Part shown: positions 26,588 through 36,018 of the stretch, one piece after another
Layout of the letters: the number at the start of each line of letters is the position of its first letter
How positions within the stretch are numbered: position 1 is the first letter of the stretch
Assembly (NCBI GenBank): GCA_017430365.1
Contig: JAFRNC010000001.1
Coordinates: forward strand, 62,001-126,000
DNA: 64,000 nt
Direction: 5' to 3'
From: Bacteroidales bacterium
GTDB taxonomy: Bacteria > Bacteroidota > Bacteroidia > Bacteroidales > UBA932
Program-made: the position numbers and the translations under genes
Notes under the pieces: generated by a model
What the model was told of the DNA's origin: nothing
Seen by the model: the letters and a program-made list of their open reading frames with translations, nothing else
The model's database searches: none

Positions 26588-27298
26588 ATGTCAGAACGTT
26601 TGGACAAAGACGAGAAGAGGATTTCCGGAATGTTCGATTCGATCGCTTCGAAATACGACCGGATGAATCACGGTATGTCGCTGGGGATCGACCGGTTGTG
26701 GCGCAGTCGTTTCGTCCGGCAGTTGGGCAGGAAAATCCCTGGGAATGCCACCGTGCTCGACCTTGCCTGCGGCACCGGAGACCTTACGAAAGCTTTGTCG
26801 GAAAAAGGCTATCATGTCACAGGACTGGATATTTCCTCCGAGATGATGGCTGTCGCACGTGAGAAATGCCGTTATCTCTCGCCGAAACCCACTTTCGTCC
26901 TCGGCTCGGCCGCGCAGATTCCATTCAAAGACAACTCCTTCGATGCCGTTACCATAGCCTTCGGCCTGCGTAATTTCGACAACCGCGAGCTATGCCTGGA
27001 CGAGATACGGCGTGTCCTGAAACCCGGCGGCAGGCTTGCCGTCCTGGAATTCGCCCTGCCGCGCAATCCTACGCTTCGTTCACTGTATCTTTTCTATTTC
27101 AAGCATGTCCTGCCTCTGGCCGGCCGTCTTGTCGGCAGCGGCGAAGCTTATGGCTATCTGGTGGATTCCGTACTCGCTTTTCCCCGTTACGAGGACATCT
27201 GCGGCGAATTCGAAGACGCCGGCTTCACCGGAACGGGCTTCAAGTCCTATTCAGGAGGCATAGCCTGTTCCTATTACGCTTCGGCTCCGGGTCGGTAG
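26588..27298 (+). CDS. ubiE: Demethylmenaquinone / ubiquinone-type C-methyltransferase
   Basis: SAM-dependent methyltransferase that makes menaquinone from demethylmenaquinone. The 236-aa protein has FDSIASKYDRMNHGMSLGIDRLWR near the N-terminus, motif I VLDLACGTGDLT, and FGLRNFDNRELCLDEIRRVLKPGG, all hallmarks of UbiE/MenG. Start at 26588 (MSERLDKDEKRI) because it matches the family and follows its own -7 box. In a Bacteroidales member the substrate is menaquinone, so menG would be an equally good name. It converges on guaA with a 19-nt gap. Confidence 0.94.
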   Translation: MSERLDKDEKRISGMFDSIASKYDRMNHGMSLGIDRLWRSRFVRQLGRKIPGNATVLDLACGTGDLTKALSEKGYHVTGLDISSEMMAVAREKCRYLSPKPTFVLGSAAQIPFKDNSFDAVTIAFGLRNFDNRELCLDEIRRVLKPGGRLAVLEFALPRNPTLRSLYLFYFKHVLPLAGRLVGSGEAYGYLVDSVLAFPRYEDICGEFEDAGFTGTGFKSYSGGIACSYYASAPGR

Positions 27299-27317
27299 AA
27301 GATCTGGGGAAAGAAGG

Positions 27318-28844
27318 TTACTCCCATTCAATCGTAGCCGGCGGTTTGGAGGAGATATCGTAGACGACGCGGTTGATGCCGCGGACGCGGCGGATGATTT
27401 CGTTGGAGACGCGGGCCATGAAGTCGTAGGGCAGGGGATACCAGTCGGCGGTCATGCCGTCGGTCGAGGTCACTGCCCTGAGCGCGGCCGTGTATTCATA
27501 AGTCCTTTCGTCGCCCATCACTCCCACGCTCTTCACGGGGAGCAGGATGGTACCGGCCTGCCAGATCTTGTCGTAGAGGCCGTCTGCGCGCAGCGAGTCG
27601 ATGAAGATTTTGTCGGCGTCCCGGAGGATCTCCAGTTTCTCGTATGTAACTTCGCCCAGTACCCGGATGGCCAGGGACGGCCCGGGGAACGGATGGCGGC
27701 AGATGAGCGACTGGGGGATGCCCAGCGCCCGGCCGACGCGCCTCACTTCGTCCTTGAAGAGCATGCGGAGCGGTTCCACGATCTTGAGGTTCATCTTCTC
27801 GGGCAGGCCGCCCACGTTGTGGTGGCTTTTGATCTTGGCAGCTTGGCCGCCGATGGCCGCTGATTCGATGACATCCGGATATATGGTGCCCTGGGCGAGC
27901 CAGCGGGCGCCTTCCACGCGCCGGGCTTCAGCCTCGAAGACTTCTATGAAGGTCTTGCCTATCGCCTTGCGTTTCGCTTCGGGTTCGTCCAGCCCTGCCA
28001 GTGCCGAGAGGAACCTGTCTCCCGCATCTACGCCTGTAACGTTGAGACCCATGCCGCGGTAGGACTCCAGGACTTCGGTGAATTCGTTCCGGCGAAGCAG
28101 CCCGTTGTCCACGAAGATGCAGTGGAGCCTGTCGCCTATGGCCTTGTGGAGGAGCACTGCGGCGACTGTGGAGTCTACTCCGCCGCTCAGCCCGAGGATG
28201 ACGGTGTCTCCGCCGATCTGGCGGTGCAGCCGGTCGACGGTGGTGTCGATGAACGATGCCGGGGTCCAGTCGCCGCTGCAGCCGCATATGGTCTTGACGA
28301 AATTGGCGAGGATCCTCGAGCCGTATTCGGTATGATAGACTTCAGGATGGAACTGCACCGCGTAGCTCTTTTCTCCGAAAATGCGGTAGGCGGCGTTGAC
28401 CACGCTGGTCGTGGAGGCGAGCACCGTCGAGTTGTCGGGCAGTGCGGTGATGGTGTCTCCGTGCGACATCCAGACCGGGCTTTTGGGCGGGACGCCGTCG
28501 AACAGCGGGTCCCGCTGTTTCACTTCGAGTTCGGCGCGGCCGTACTCGCGAGAACCGGCACTTTCGACGGAACCTCCGTAATGGTAGGCGAGGTATTGGG
28601 CCCCGTAACATATGCCGAGCAGGGGAAGCCTGCCCTTGATGCCGCTGAGGTCGACTTGCGGGGCGTCGGGGGCCGTGACGGAACAAGGGCTTCCGGAGAG
28701 TATCACTCCCTTGACGCTTTCGTCGATAGGGGGTATCTTGTTGAAGGGATGGATTTCGCAGTAAACGTTGAGTTCGCGGAGACGGCGTCCGATGAGTTGT
28801 GTGACCTGGGAGCCGAAATCGAGGATGAGGATCTTTTCAACCAT
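27318..28844 (-). CDS. guaA: GMP synthase (glutamine-hydrolysing)
   Basis: Aminates XMP to GMP. The 508-aa protein has an N-terminal class I glutaminase with nucleophile Cys in LGICYGAQ, an ATP-pyrophosphatase domain with [12 protein letters not shown] near residue 215, and the GMP synthase C-terminal dimerisation domain with [11 protein letters not shown] and TTIEWE-like ending (PPATIEWE). Start [11 protein letters not shown] at 28844; the longer frame upstream overlaps the typA promoter region and is rejected. A TATTTTTG box at 28849-28856 ends only 4 nt from the ATG. Confidence 0.96.
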   Translation of the reverse strand: MVEKILILDFGSQVTQLIGRRLRELNVYCEIHPFNKIPPIDESVKGVILSGSPCSVTAPDAPQVDLSGIKGRLPLLGICYGAQYLAYHYGGSVESAGSREYGRAELEVKQRDPLFDGVPPKSPVWMSHGDTITALPDNSTVLASTTSVVNAAYRIFGEKSYAVQFHPEVYHTEYGSRILANFVKTICGCSGDWTPASFIDTTVDRLHRQIGGDTVILGLSGGVDSTVAAVLLHKAIGDRLHCIFVDNGLLRRNEFTEVLESYRGMGLNVTGVDAGDRFLSALAGLDEPEAKRKAIGKTFIEVFEAEARRVEGARWLAQGTIYPDVIESAAIGGQAAKIKSHHNVGGLPEKMNLKIVEPLRMLFKDEVRRVGRALGIPQSLICRHPFPGPSLAIRVLGEVTYEKLEILRDADKIFIDSLRADGLYDKIWQAGTILLPVKSVGVMGDERTYEYTAALRAVTSTDGMTADWYPLPYDFMARVSNEIIRRVRGINRVVYDISSKPPATIEWE

Positions 28845-28848
28845 AATG

Positions 28849-28856
28849 CAAAAATA
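28849..28856 (-). promoter_or_regulatory. -7 box of guaA
   Basis: TATTTTTG followed by CATT and the start codon; if used, the transcript would be leaderless. Confidence 0.55.
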
Positions 28857-28889
28857 TGAAACAGTTTCCGATAATTGCGAGATTATTTC

Positions 28890-28897
28890 TACTTTTG
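28890..28897 (+). promoter_or_regulatory. -7 box of typA
   Basis: TACTTTTG, 26 nt upstream of the ATG and divergent from the guaA promoter. Confidence 0.5.
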
Positions 28898-28923
28898 CGC
28901 CTTCAGTGGAAAAATCAGTCACA

Positions 28924-30723
<1,800 letters not shown>

Positions 30724-30740
30724 TATTCAAAATATTTTGC

Positions 30741-30748
30741 TATATTTG
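30741..30748 (+). promoter_or_regulatory. -7 box of DUF177-rpmF
   Basis: TATATTTG, 19 nt before the DUF177 start. Confidence 0.6.
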
Positions 30749-30767
30749 CAGCCCCAATTTTTCCGCC

Positions 30768-31310
30768 ATGGACAGATTGCACCAAGACATCGTGATTCCC
30801 ATCAAGGGCCTGCCTTCCGGTGAAAGTACGTTCCGGTTCGAAATTGGGGAACCGTTCTTTCAGGAATTCGGGAACAGCCAGATCAAGGACGCGGACTGCA
30901 GCGTCAGGATCAGCGTATTCCGGCACCAGACGCTTCTCGACGTCGTCTGCAACGTCACCGGTTTCGTAGTTGTCGAGTGCGACCGCTGCCTCGACGACCT
31001 CACCCTGAAGGTCGACATCGACCCCAGGCTGACGGTGGGTTTCGGCAACGTCGACGTAGATGACGACGCCGAATCGGATACTGACGTCATCGTAGTCGAC
31101 CGCTCTGAGAGCGAGTTGAATCTCAATCAGTTCGTCTACGATTACGTATGCCTGGGACTGCCGCTGGTCAAGGTCCATCCCGAGGGAAAATGCAATCCCG
31201 ACATGCTCCGTTACCTGAGCGAGTCGGGCGGCAATGAAACCACCCCCGAGAACGAAACGGTCCGGCCTTTCGAAGGATTGAAAGATTTGTTGGAAAACAA
31301 AAACAATTAA
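30768..31310 (+). CDS. YceD/DUF177 family protein
   Basis: 180-aa acidic protein of the YceD family, which is linked to 23S rRNA accumulation and usually lies directly before rpmF, as here (13 nt gap). Visible features are the CDRC pair near residue 70 in the family motif VVVECDRCLDDL, an acidic loop (DVDDDAESD) and a C-terminal PFEGLKDLL segment typical of the family. The molecular role is not settled. Confidence 0.9.
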   Translation: MDRLHQDIVIPIKGLPSGESTFRFEIGEPFFQEFGNSQIKDADCSVRISVFRHQTLLDVVCNVTGFVVVECDRCLDDLTLKVDIDPRLTVGFGNVDVDDDAESDTDVIVVDRSESELNLNQFVYDYVCLGLPLVKVHPEGKCNPDMLRYLSESGGNETTPENETVRPFEGLKDLLENKNN

Positions 31311-31323
31311 AATATAAGGAAAA

Positions 31324-31506
31324 ATGGCACATCCGAAACACAAGATCTCCAAGCAGCGCCGAGATAAGAGAAGAACCCACGACAAGGCCGTCGCCCCGCA
31401 GCTGACTACCTGCCCTAACTGTGGTGCAACCGTCATGTATCACCATGTATGCCCTGAGTGCGGTTTCTACCGCGGCCGTCAGATCATCAACAAGACTGTT
31501 GCTTAA
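31324..31506 (+). CDS. rpmF: 50S ribosomal protein L32
   Basis: 60-aa L32 with N-terminal AHPKHKISKQRRDKRRTHDK and a Cys4 zinc ribbon (CPNCG ... CPECGFYRG). All four cysteines are present, so this is the zinc-binding form. It is followed by a terminator and a tRNA, not by the plsX-fabH genes seen in many other phyla. Confidence 0.97.
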   Translation: MAHPKHKISKQRRDKRRTHDKAVAPQLTTCPNCGATVMYHHVCPECGFYRGRQIINKTVA

Positions 31507-31529
31507 TTGACCGCTGCTGAATGAGAAAC

Positions 31530-31553
31530 GCCGGGCTCTCCCGGCTTTTCTTT
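31530..31553 (+). terminator. Terminator after rpmF
   Basis: GCCGGG-CTCT-CCCGGC followed by TTTTCTTT. Confidence 0.85.
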
Positions 31554-31558
31554 ACCCT

Positions 31559-31630
31559 GGCCCTGTAGTTCAACGGATAGAATGGAGGTTTCCTAAACCT
31601 TAGATGGCGGTTCGATTCCGCCCGGGGCTA
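31559..31630 (+). tRNA. tRNA-Arg (anticodon CCT)
   Basis: Acceptor GGCCCTG/CGGGGCT, anticodon stem GAGGT/ACCTT with loop TTCCTAA, T arm GGCGG-TTCGATT-CCGCC. The 5' end is set at 31559; a one-base shift is possible because the first pair would be G-U. Confidence 0.93.
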
Positions 31631-31631
31631 C

Positions 31632-31664
31632 AAAAAAAGAGTTCGCATCGCGAACTCTTTTTTT
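31632..31664. terminator. Bidirectional terminator between tRNA-Arg and dinB
   Basis: Seven As, perfect 9-bp stem AGAGTTCGC/GCGAACTCT with 3-nt loop, then a T-run; symmetrical, so it can end both the tRNA transcript and the minus-strand dinB transcript. Confidence 0.85.
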
Positions 31665-31667
31665 GTG

Positions 31668-33044
31668 TCAGACACAGTGCCTTTCCACCGGATTGCCGTT
31701 TTCGCAAAGCTCGAAACCGTCGGAGCCGTCCGGGAAAGTGCGGCGGGTGAATTTCCAGGTGCGGTGTTCCCTTACCGCACGCTTGACTGCGGCAAGGGCC
31801 TCTTCGCCGCTTCCATACCGGAAAGTGAGGACTTCCGGCTCCTTTTTCCTGCCGCCGGGGGATGGTGCCTGCCGCTGGAATGCCGATACCCGGGAATCTT
31901 CCGGCCGTTCAGCCAGGGCGTCGTATTCCCGGTCCCACTGGCGGTAGTATTCTATTTGGGGATCTTCGAACAACGACAACTGCAGGTCGGTCTCATGAGT
32001 GAGTTTCGACACTCCCAGGCCCACCTGTCGGAGAGGCGTAACCCCGTCCCATACGGTTCCCGCAAGCCTCCGCGCCTCGTTGAGGATAAGGGCCGTGACG
32101 TCGGTCGGACGGGCCATCTGCCCCTGCCTCTGCACTACCGAGAAATCGCTGTGCTTTACGAAGACCGAGACGCAGGATGCCTTGAAATTGTCCCGTCTTA
32201 TGCGGTGCGCGACTATACATGCCACGTTGAAGAGCGCCCTGTCGAGCTCCCTGGCAGTCGAAATGTCTTTGGCGAATGTACGCTCCGCACTGTAGCTCTT
32301 CGCCTCCTGGTAATCGGTTTCCACCGGTGAATCGTCAATGCCGTTAGACGAATCGTGGAGCTGCCTTGCGGCCCGCTGGCCCACCAGCCGGGCAAGCGAG
32401 GCCGGGCTGAGACGGGCGAGGTCGCCGATGGTGTTGATTCCGTAGGCGACGAGCCGTTCTTCCGTGCGTCTTCCGACCCACAGGAGGTCCCGCACGCCCA
32501 GGGGCCACATCTTTTCGGCGATCTCTTCCTGCCACAGGGTATGGACCTTGTCGGGCTTTTCGAAATCGGACGCCATCTTGGCCAGCAGCTTGTTCGGACC
32601 TATCCCTATATTGACCGTGAAACCCAGTTCGGTGCGTATGCGGTTCTTCAGTTCCGTGGCTATGGCAACGGGATCGCGCTTCCCCGTGAAAGATGTCATG
32701 TCGATGAAACATTCATCGATGGAGAACTTCTGCAGGACGGGGGAATAGCTGCGGCATATGGAAGTGAAGGCTTCCGAGCATTGTTTGTACCAGGCCCAGT
32801 CGCCCCGTACGATTATCAGTCCCGGGCATGTGCGAAGCGCCATCGAGACCGGCTGGGCGGTCTTGATGCCGAGTTTCTTGGCCGGCATGGATGCGGCGGT
32901 GACGATGCTGCGGCGGTCATTCGGGTCGCCCGATACGACCGACGGCACGAGCCGCAGGTCGGGCTTCCCTTCGCGGACAAGTTTGACCGCGCTCCATGAG
33001 AGGAATGCGGAGTTGACGTCGATGTGGAATATGACCCTTCTCAT
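31668..33044 (-). CDS. dinB: Y-family DNA polymerase IV
   Basis: Error-prone translesion polymerase. The 458-aa protein begins RRVIFHIDVNSAFLSW (first catalytic Asp), has the SIDECFIDMT motif with the catalytic Asp-Glu near residue 110, IGIGPNKLLAKMASDFEKPDK and a helix-hairpin-helix region (INTIGDLARLSP). The tail to 458 is longer than E. coli DinB (351 aa) and resembles the longer Bacteroidota type. Its start overlaps the tcdA stop by 4 nt (ATGA), so both are likely co-translated. Confidence 0.93.
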   Translation of the reverse strand: MRRVIFHIDVNSAFLSWSAVKLVREGKPDLRLVPSVVSGDPNDRRSIVTAASMPAKKLGIKTAQPVSMALRTCPGLIIVRGDWAWYKQCSEAFTSICRSYSPVLQKFSIDECFIDMTSFTGKRDPVAIATELKNRIRTELGFTVNIGIGPNKLLAKMASDFEKPDKVHTLWQEEIAEKMWPLGVRDLLWVGRRTEERLVAYGINTIGDLARLSPASLARLVGQRAARQLHDSSNGIDDSPVETDYQEAKSYSAERTFAKDISTARELDRALFNVACIVAHRIRRDNFKASCVSVFVKHSDFSVVQRQGQMARPTDVTALILNEARRLAGTVWDGVTPLRQVGLGVSKLTHETDLQLSLFEDPQIEYYRQWDREYDALAERPEDSRVSAFQRQAPSPGGRKKEPEVLTFRYGSGEEALAAVKRAVREHRTWKFTRRTFPDGSDGFELCENGNPVERHCV

Positions 33045-33820
33045 CCCTTCTGGGCCTGCTGCAGGACCTTGCGGCGGATGTCATCGATCACCAGGCCGCA
33101 CAGTGTCATCCCGAAAATGGCGGTGATATGGGCCGTCGTTCCGTTGATCTGCGCCTTGCGCCCGTCCCACTCGCTGTTCGAGGAGTCGGCCGCTACGGCC
33201 GCCCCCCGGTTCTCAAGCACCTCCTCGTCGTAAACGCAGCGGAACTTGTGCCCGGGATAAGTATGGTTCTGCTTGTATTTCTTGCGTATCGCGGCGCCAA
33301 GGGGACAGCCACGCACGTTCCAGAATTCAGCCACCTTTACGCCCTGTGGATCGACCTTGAGAGCGGCGCCCATGGAGGAGAAGAATACGGCCGGGGTGCG
33401 GGTTGCGCGGAGGATGAGGTCGGATTTTTCCTTGAGGGAGTCGATGGCGTCGATGATGTAGTCGTAGCCTTCCATCCCGAACGAGGAAGCGGTCTCTGCG
33501 CTGTAGACGCGCCTGACTGCCGTGATTTCCGCGTTGGGATTGATTTCCAGGAGCCGTTCGCGCAACGCTTCTACCTTGACCTGCCCGACCGTGCGGGAGG
33601 TGGCCATCAGCTGCCGGTTGATGTTGGTAGTGCTTACGCAGTCTGAATCTACCAGTGTTATATGGGTGATGCCGGACCTCACCAGCCCTTCGGCGCACCA
33701 GCTGCCCACTCCTCCGACTCCGAAGAGCAGGACGCGCGCATTTCCTATGGCGGCCATCACATCGTCGCCGAGCAGCAGTGCGGTACGGCTGAAAACCGGA
33801 TCTTCTGAAGGTGAATACAT
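33041..33820 (-). CDS. tcdA: tRNA threonylcarbamoyladenosine dehydratase (TcdA/CsdL)
   Basis: E1-like ATP-dependent enzyme that cyclises t6A37 to ct6A in tRNAs. The 259-aa protein has the nucleotide-binding motif FGVGGVGSWCAEGLVRSG, the Arg finger region VSTTNINRQL and DAIDSLKEKSDLI, typical of the family. It starts at 33820 (MYSPSEDPVFSRT). TATCTTTG lies at 33840-33847, 19 nt upstream. dinB is the next gene in the operon. Confidence 0.92.
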   Translation of the reverse strand: MYSPSEDPVFSRTALLLGDDVMAAIGNARVLLFGVGGVGSWCAEGLVRSGITHITLVDSDCVSTTNINRQLMATSRTVGQVKVEALRERLLEINPNAEITAVRRVYSAETASSFGMEGYDYIIDAIDSLKEKSDLILRATRTPAVFFSSMGAALKVDPQGVKVAEFWNVRGCPLGAAIRKKYKQNHTYPGHKFRCVYDEEVLENRGAAVAADSSNSEWDGRKAQINGTTAHITAIFGMTLCGLVIDDIRRKVLQQAQKG

Positions 33821-33839
33821 GGATGTTTTTCGATTGGTA

Positions 33840-33847
33840 CAAAGATA
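33840..33847 (-). promoter_or_regulatory. -7 box of tcdA-dinB
   Basis: TATCTTTG on the minus strand, 19 nt before the tcdA start. Confidence 0.6.
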
Positions 33848-33900
33848 ACGAATCTCGGGAATTATTCGTAACTTGCAAAGAATTCAAAAACAGCTGCTGT

Positions 33901-34107
33901 ATGAAATGGCTCCACAACCTGCTGAAAGGGCTTTCGCTTACCGCCGCGCTCTTCGTCTTCCAGGCATGCTACGGCACTCCGCCCGGTTATCCCGACGATT
34001 TCTTCGCCGAAGAGAAGGTTGAGGCGTCCCCTGCGCCGCAGGATGAAATCATCGCTCCCGAGGAGCTGCCCGAATCGGAGAATCCGGAACCCGAAGTGGT
34101 GGAATAA
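33901..34107 (+). CDS. Small lipoprotein paired with radical SAM protein
   Basis: 68-aa protein with a lipoprotein signal peptide (hydrophobic LSLTAALFVFQAC, modified Cys20) followed by YGTPPGYPDD and an acidic Glu/Pro-rich tail. Start MKWLHNLLKG at 33901 opens the signal peptide. Its stop overlaps the start of the radical SAM gene by one base (TAATG). This matches the 'radical SAM-associated putative lipoprotein' families known in Bacteroidetes. Whether the lipoprotein is the substrate of the enzyme is inferred from the pairing only. Confidence 0.85.
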   Translation: MKWLHNLLKGLSLTAALFVFQACYGTPPGYPDDFFAEEKVEASPAPQDEIIAPEELPESENPEPEVVE

Positions 34108-35183
34108 TGCTCCGCGACTCCCTGTTCCGGCTTTTCCGGGCCAATGAGGTGAAGGTACACGAACTGAACTATCTGTTCTGGGAGTGTACAACCCGCTGCA
34201 ATCTTCACTGCCGCCACTGCGGCAGTGATTGCATGGCGGCTAGCCATGACGTGGACATGCCCCTTGAAGATTTCCTCAGGGCACTTGATACCATTCCGAA
34301 GAAAGAGCGCCCCCCCGAATTCACCGTAGTGCTTACCGGCGGAGAACCGCTGCTCCGCCCCGACATCGCCGAGGTCGGCAGGTCTCTCCGCGGACACGGT
34401 GTCCGCTGGAGCATGGTCTCCAACGGATGGTTCTACGATGAGGCCATGCACCGAAAACTCATGGGCGCCGGAATGGGTGCCTTTACCATCAGCCTCGACG
34501 GTCTGGAGGAAAATCACGACTGGATGAGGGGCCGTCCCGGATGTTACTCCCGTACGGAGAAGGCCATAGCGATCGCTTCTGCGGAACCCCGTCTCAATTT
34601 CGACGTGGTGAGCTGCATTAACCGACGCAATATCGGGGAACTGGATGCCCTTTACGGGAAACTGGTTTCACTCGGTGTCAGGCAGTGGCGCATTTTCACA
34701 ATCATCCCCATCGGCAGGGCGAAGGACGACCCTGAGATGCATCTTTCCGACGGAGAGTTCGTCACCCTGATGGAGTTCATCAAGGGCAGGCGCGAAGAGG
34801 CGGCTGCGGCCGCAAAGGGCGGCCGGCCCCCGATGAACGTGACTTTCAGCTGCGAAGGTTATCTCGGCCGATACGAGCGGAAGGTGCGTCAGACGCCGTT
34901 TTTCTGCAGGGCCGGCGTAAACATAGCGTCGGTGCTCATAGACGGACGCATCTGCGGATGTCCGAACATCGACCGTGACCGCTTCTCGCAGGGAGATATC
35001 TACCATGACAGCCTGTGGGAAGTATGGCAGAACCGTTTCCAGCCCTTCCGCGACCACGGCTGGGCCCGCCGCGGCCGCTGCGCGGATTGTCCCGTGTTCC
35101 GCGACTGCCTGGGGAACGGGATGCACAACTGGCACGGCGATTGCCGGGAGGTAATCAATTGTCATTACGCCAAAACTTTGTAA
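34107..35183 (+). CDS. Radical SAM/SPASM protein, lipoprotein-associated
   Basis: 358-aa radical SAM enzyme: the 4Fe-4S motif C31-x3-C35-x2-C38 (CNLHCRHC), the GGEP motif near residue 77, and a C-terminal SPASM-like region with several Cys (GRICGCPN; GRCADCPVFRDCLGNGMHNW; EVINCHY) for auxiliary clusters. SPASM enzymes usually modify peptides. The neighbouring small lipoprotein is the likely partner. No transporter or protease for a classic RiPP is adjacent, though an M48 lipoprotein peptidase follows after a separate promoter. Confidence 0.88.
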   Translation: MLRDSLFRLFRANEVKVHELNYLFWECTTRCNLHCRHCGSDCMAASHDVDMPLEDFLRALDTIPKKERPPEFTVVLTGGEPLLRPDIAEVGRSLRGHGVRWSMVSNGWFYDEAMHRKLMGAGMGAFTISLDGLEENHDWMRGRPGCYSRTEKAIAIASAEPRLNFDVVSCINRRNIGELDALYGKLVSLGVRQWRIFTIIPIGRAKDDPEMHLSDGEFVTLMEFIKGRREEAAAAAKGGRPPMNVTFSCEGYLGRYERKVRQTPFFCRAGVNIASVLIDGRICGCPNIDRDRFSQGDIYHDSLWEVWQNRFQPFRDHGWARRGRCADCPVFRDCLGNGMHNWHGDCREVINCHYAKTL

Positions 35184-35196
35184 TCATTATTTTTTG

Positions 35197-35204
35197 TATA
35201 TTTG
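35197..35204 (+). promoter_or_regulatory. -7 box of the M48 peptidase gene
   Basis: TATATTTG, 21 nt before the ATG at 35226. Confidence 0.55.
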
Positions 35205-35225
35205 ATGGTCAATAACGTTCAGACT

Positions 35226-36017
35226 ATGAAAAGATCTTTCCTGGCCCTCCTGGCCGCTATGATGATGCTTTCCGGATGCGGAATCCTTGCCAACGGCCTG
35301 GCCAATGTGGATCCCACGACCCTCGCCACTGCCGCCAATACGGCCATGACGGCCCTGAGCATCTCAGATGAGCAGATAGCCCAGTTGAGCGCCCAGTCGG
35401 TCGCCTACATGGACTCTGTCAATACCGTCGACAGGGGCGCCTACGACGCCCGGCTGAGGAAGCTTATGTCGAAGGTCAAGACCGTGGACGGTGTCCCGAT
35501 CAATCTGAAGGTTTACAGGACCAAGGAGGTCAACGCCTTCGCCTGCGGCGATGGTTCGATACGCGTCTATTCGGGCCTCATGGATGCCATGAACGACGCC
35601 GAACTGATGGCTGTCATAGGCCATGAGATCGGCCACGTGCTCCACAAGGATACCAAGACGGCGATGAAGAAGACCTATATGGCCTATGCCGCCCGTCTGG
35701 CGCTCGGCTCCACCGGCAGCGTCATCGGCTCGCTCTCCACCAGCGTCCTCGGCGATATCGCGCAGTCATATCTCAATGCACAGTACTCCCAGAAGCAGGA
35801 ATTCGCCGCCGACGAGAACGGATTCAAGTTCGCCATCGAACAGGGATACAGCCCCTACAGCATGTACAATTCGCTCGTCACGCTGATGAAACTCAGCGGA
35901 GAGTCGAATTCCAAGCCTTCCGGCGCCCAGGCAGCCTTCTCTTCCCACCCTGCAACGCAGGAGCGCGCCGACAGGATGAAGGCCGCGGCGGATGCCTATA
36001 TCCAGCAGCGCAAATAG
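35226..36017 (+). CDS. M48-family metallopeptidase lipoprotein
   Basis: 263-aa zinc peptidase with a lipoprotein signal (AMMMLSGC, Cys17) and the motif H133-E-I-G-H137, third ligand probably Glu in EFAADENGFKFA. It resembles the periplasmic, BepA/LoiP-like M48 proteins of quality control. Start MKRSFLALLAA at 35226 is chosen because it opens the signal peptide; eight extra residues upstream are possible but would follow no box. It converges on the M3 peptidase gene with a one-base gap. Confidence 0.93.
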   Translation: MKRSFLALLAAMMMLSGCGILANGLANVDPTTLATAANTAMTALSISDEQIAQLSAQSVAYMDSVNTVDRGAYDARLRKLMSKVKTVDGVPINLKVYRTKEVNAFACGDGSIRVYSGLMDAMNDAELMAVIGHEIGHVLHKDTKTAMKKTYMAYAARLALGSTGSVIGSLSTSVLGDIAQSYLNAQYSQKQEFAADENGFKFAIEQGYSPYSMYNSLVTLMKLSGESNSKPSGAQAAFSSHPATQERADRMKAAADAYIQQRK

Positions 36018-36018
36018 A

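Noticed and set aside
34107..36017. Complete RiPP cluster with peptidase
   Set aside because: The M48 gene has its own promoter and belongs to a general quality-control family; no dedicated transporter or leader peptidase is adjacent, so only the two-gene pair is supported.
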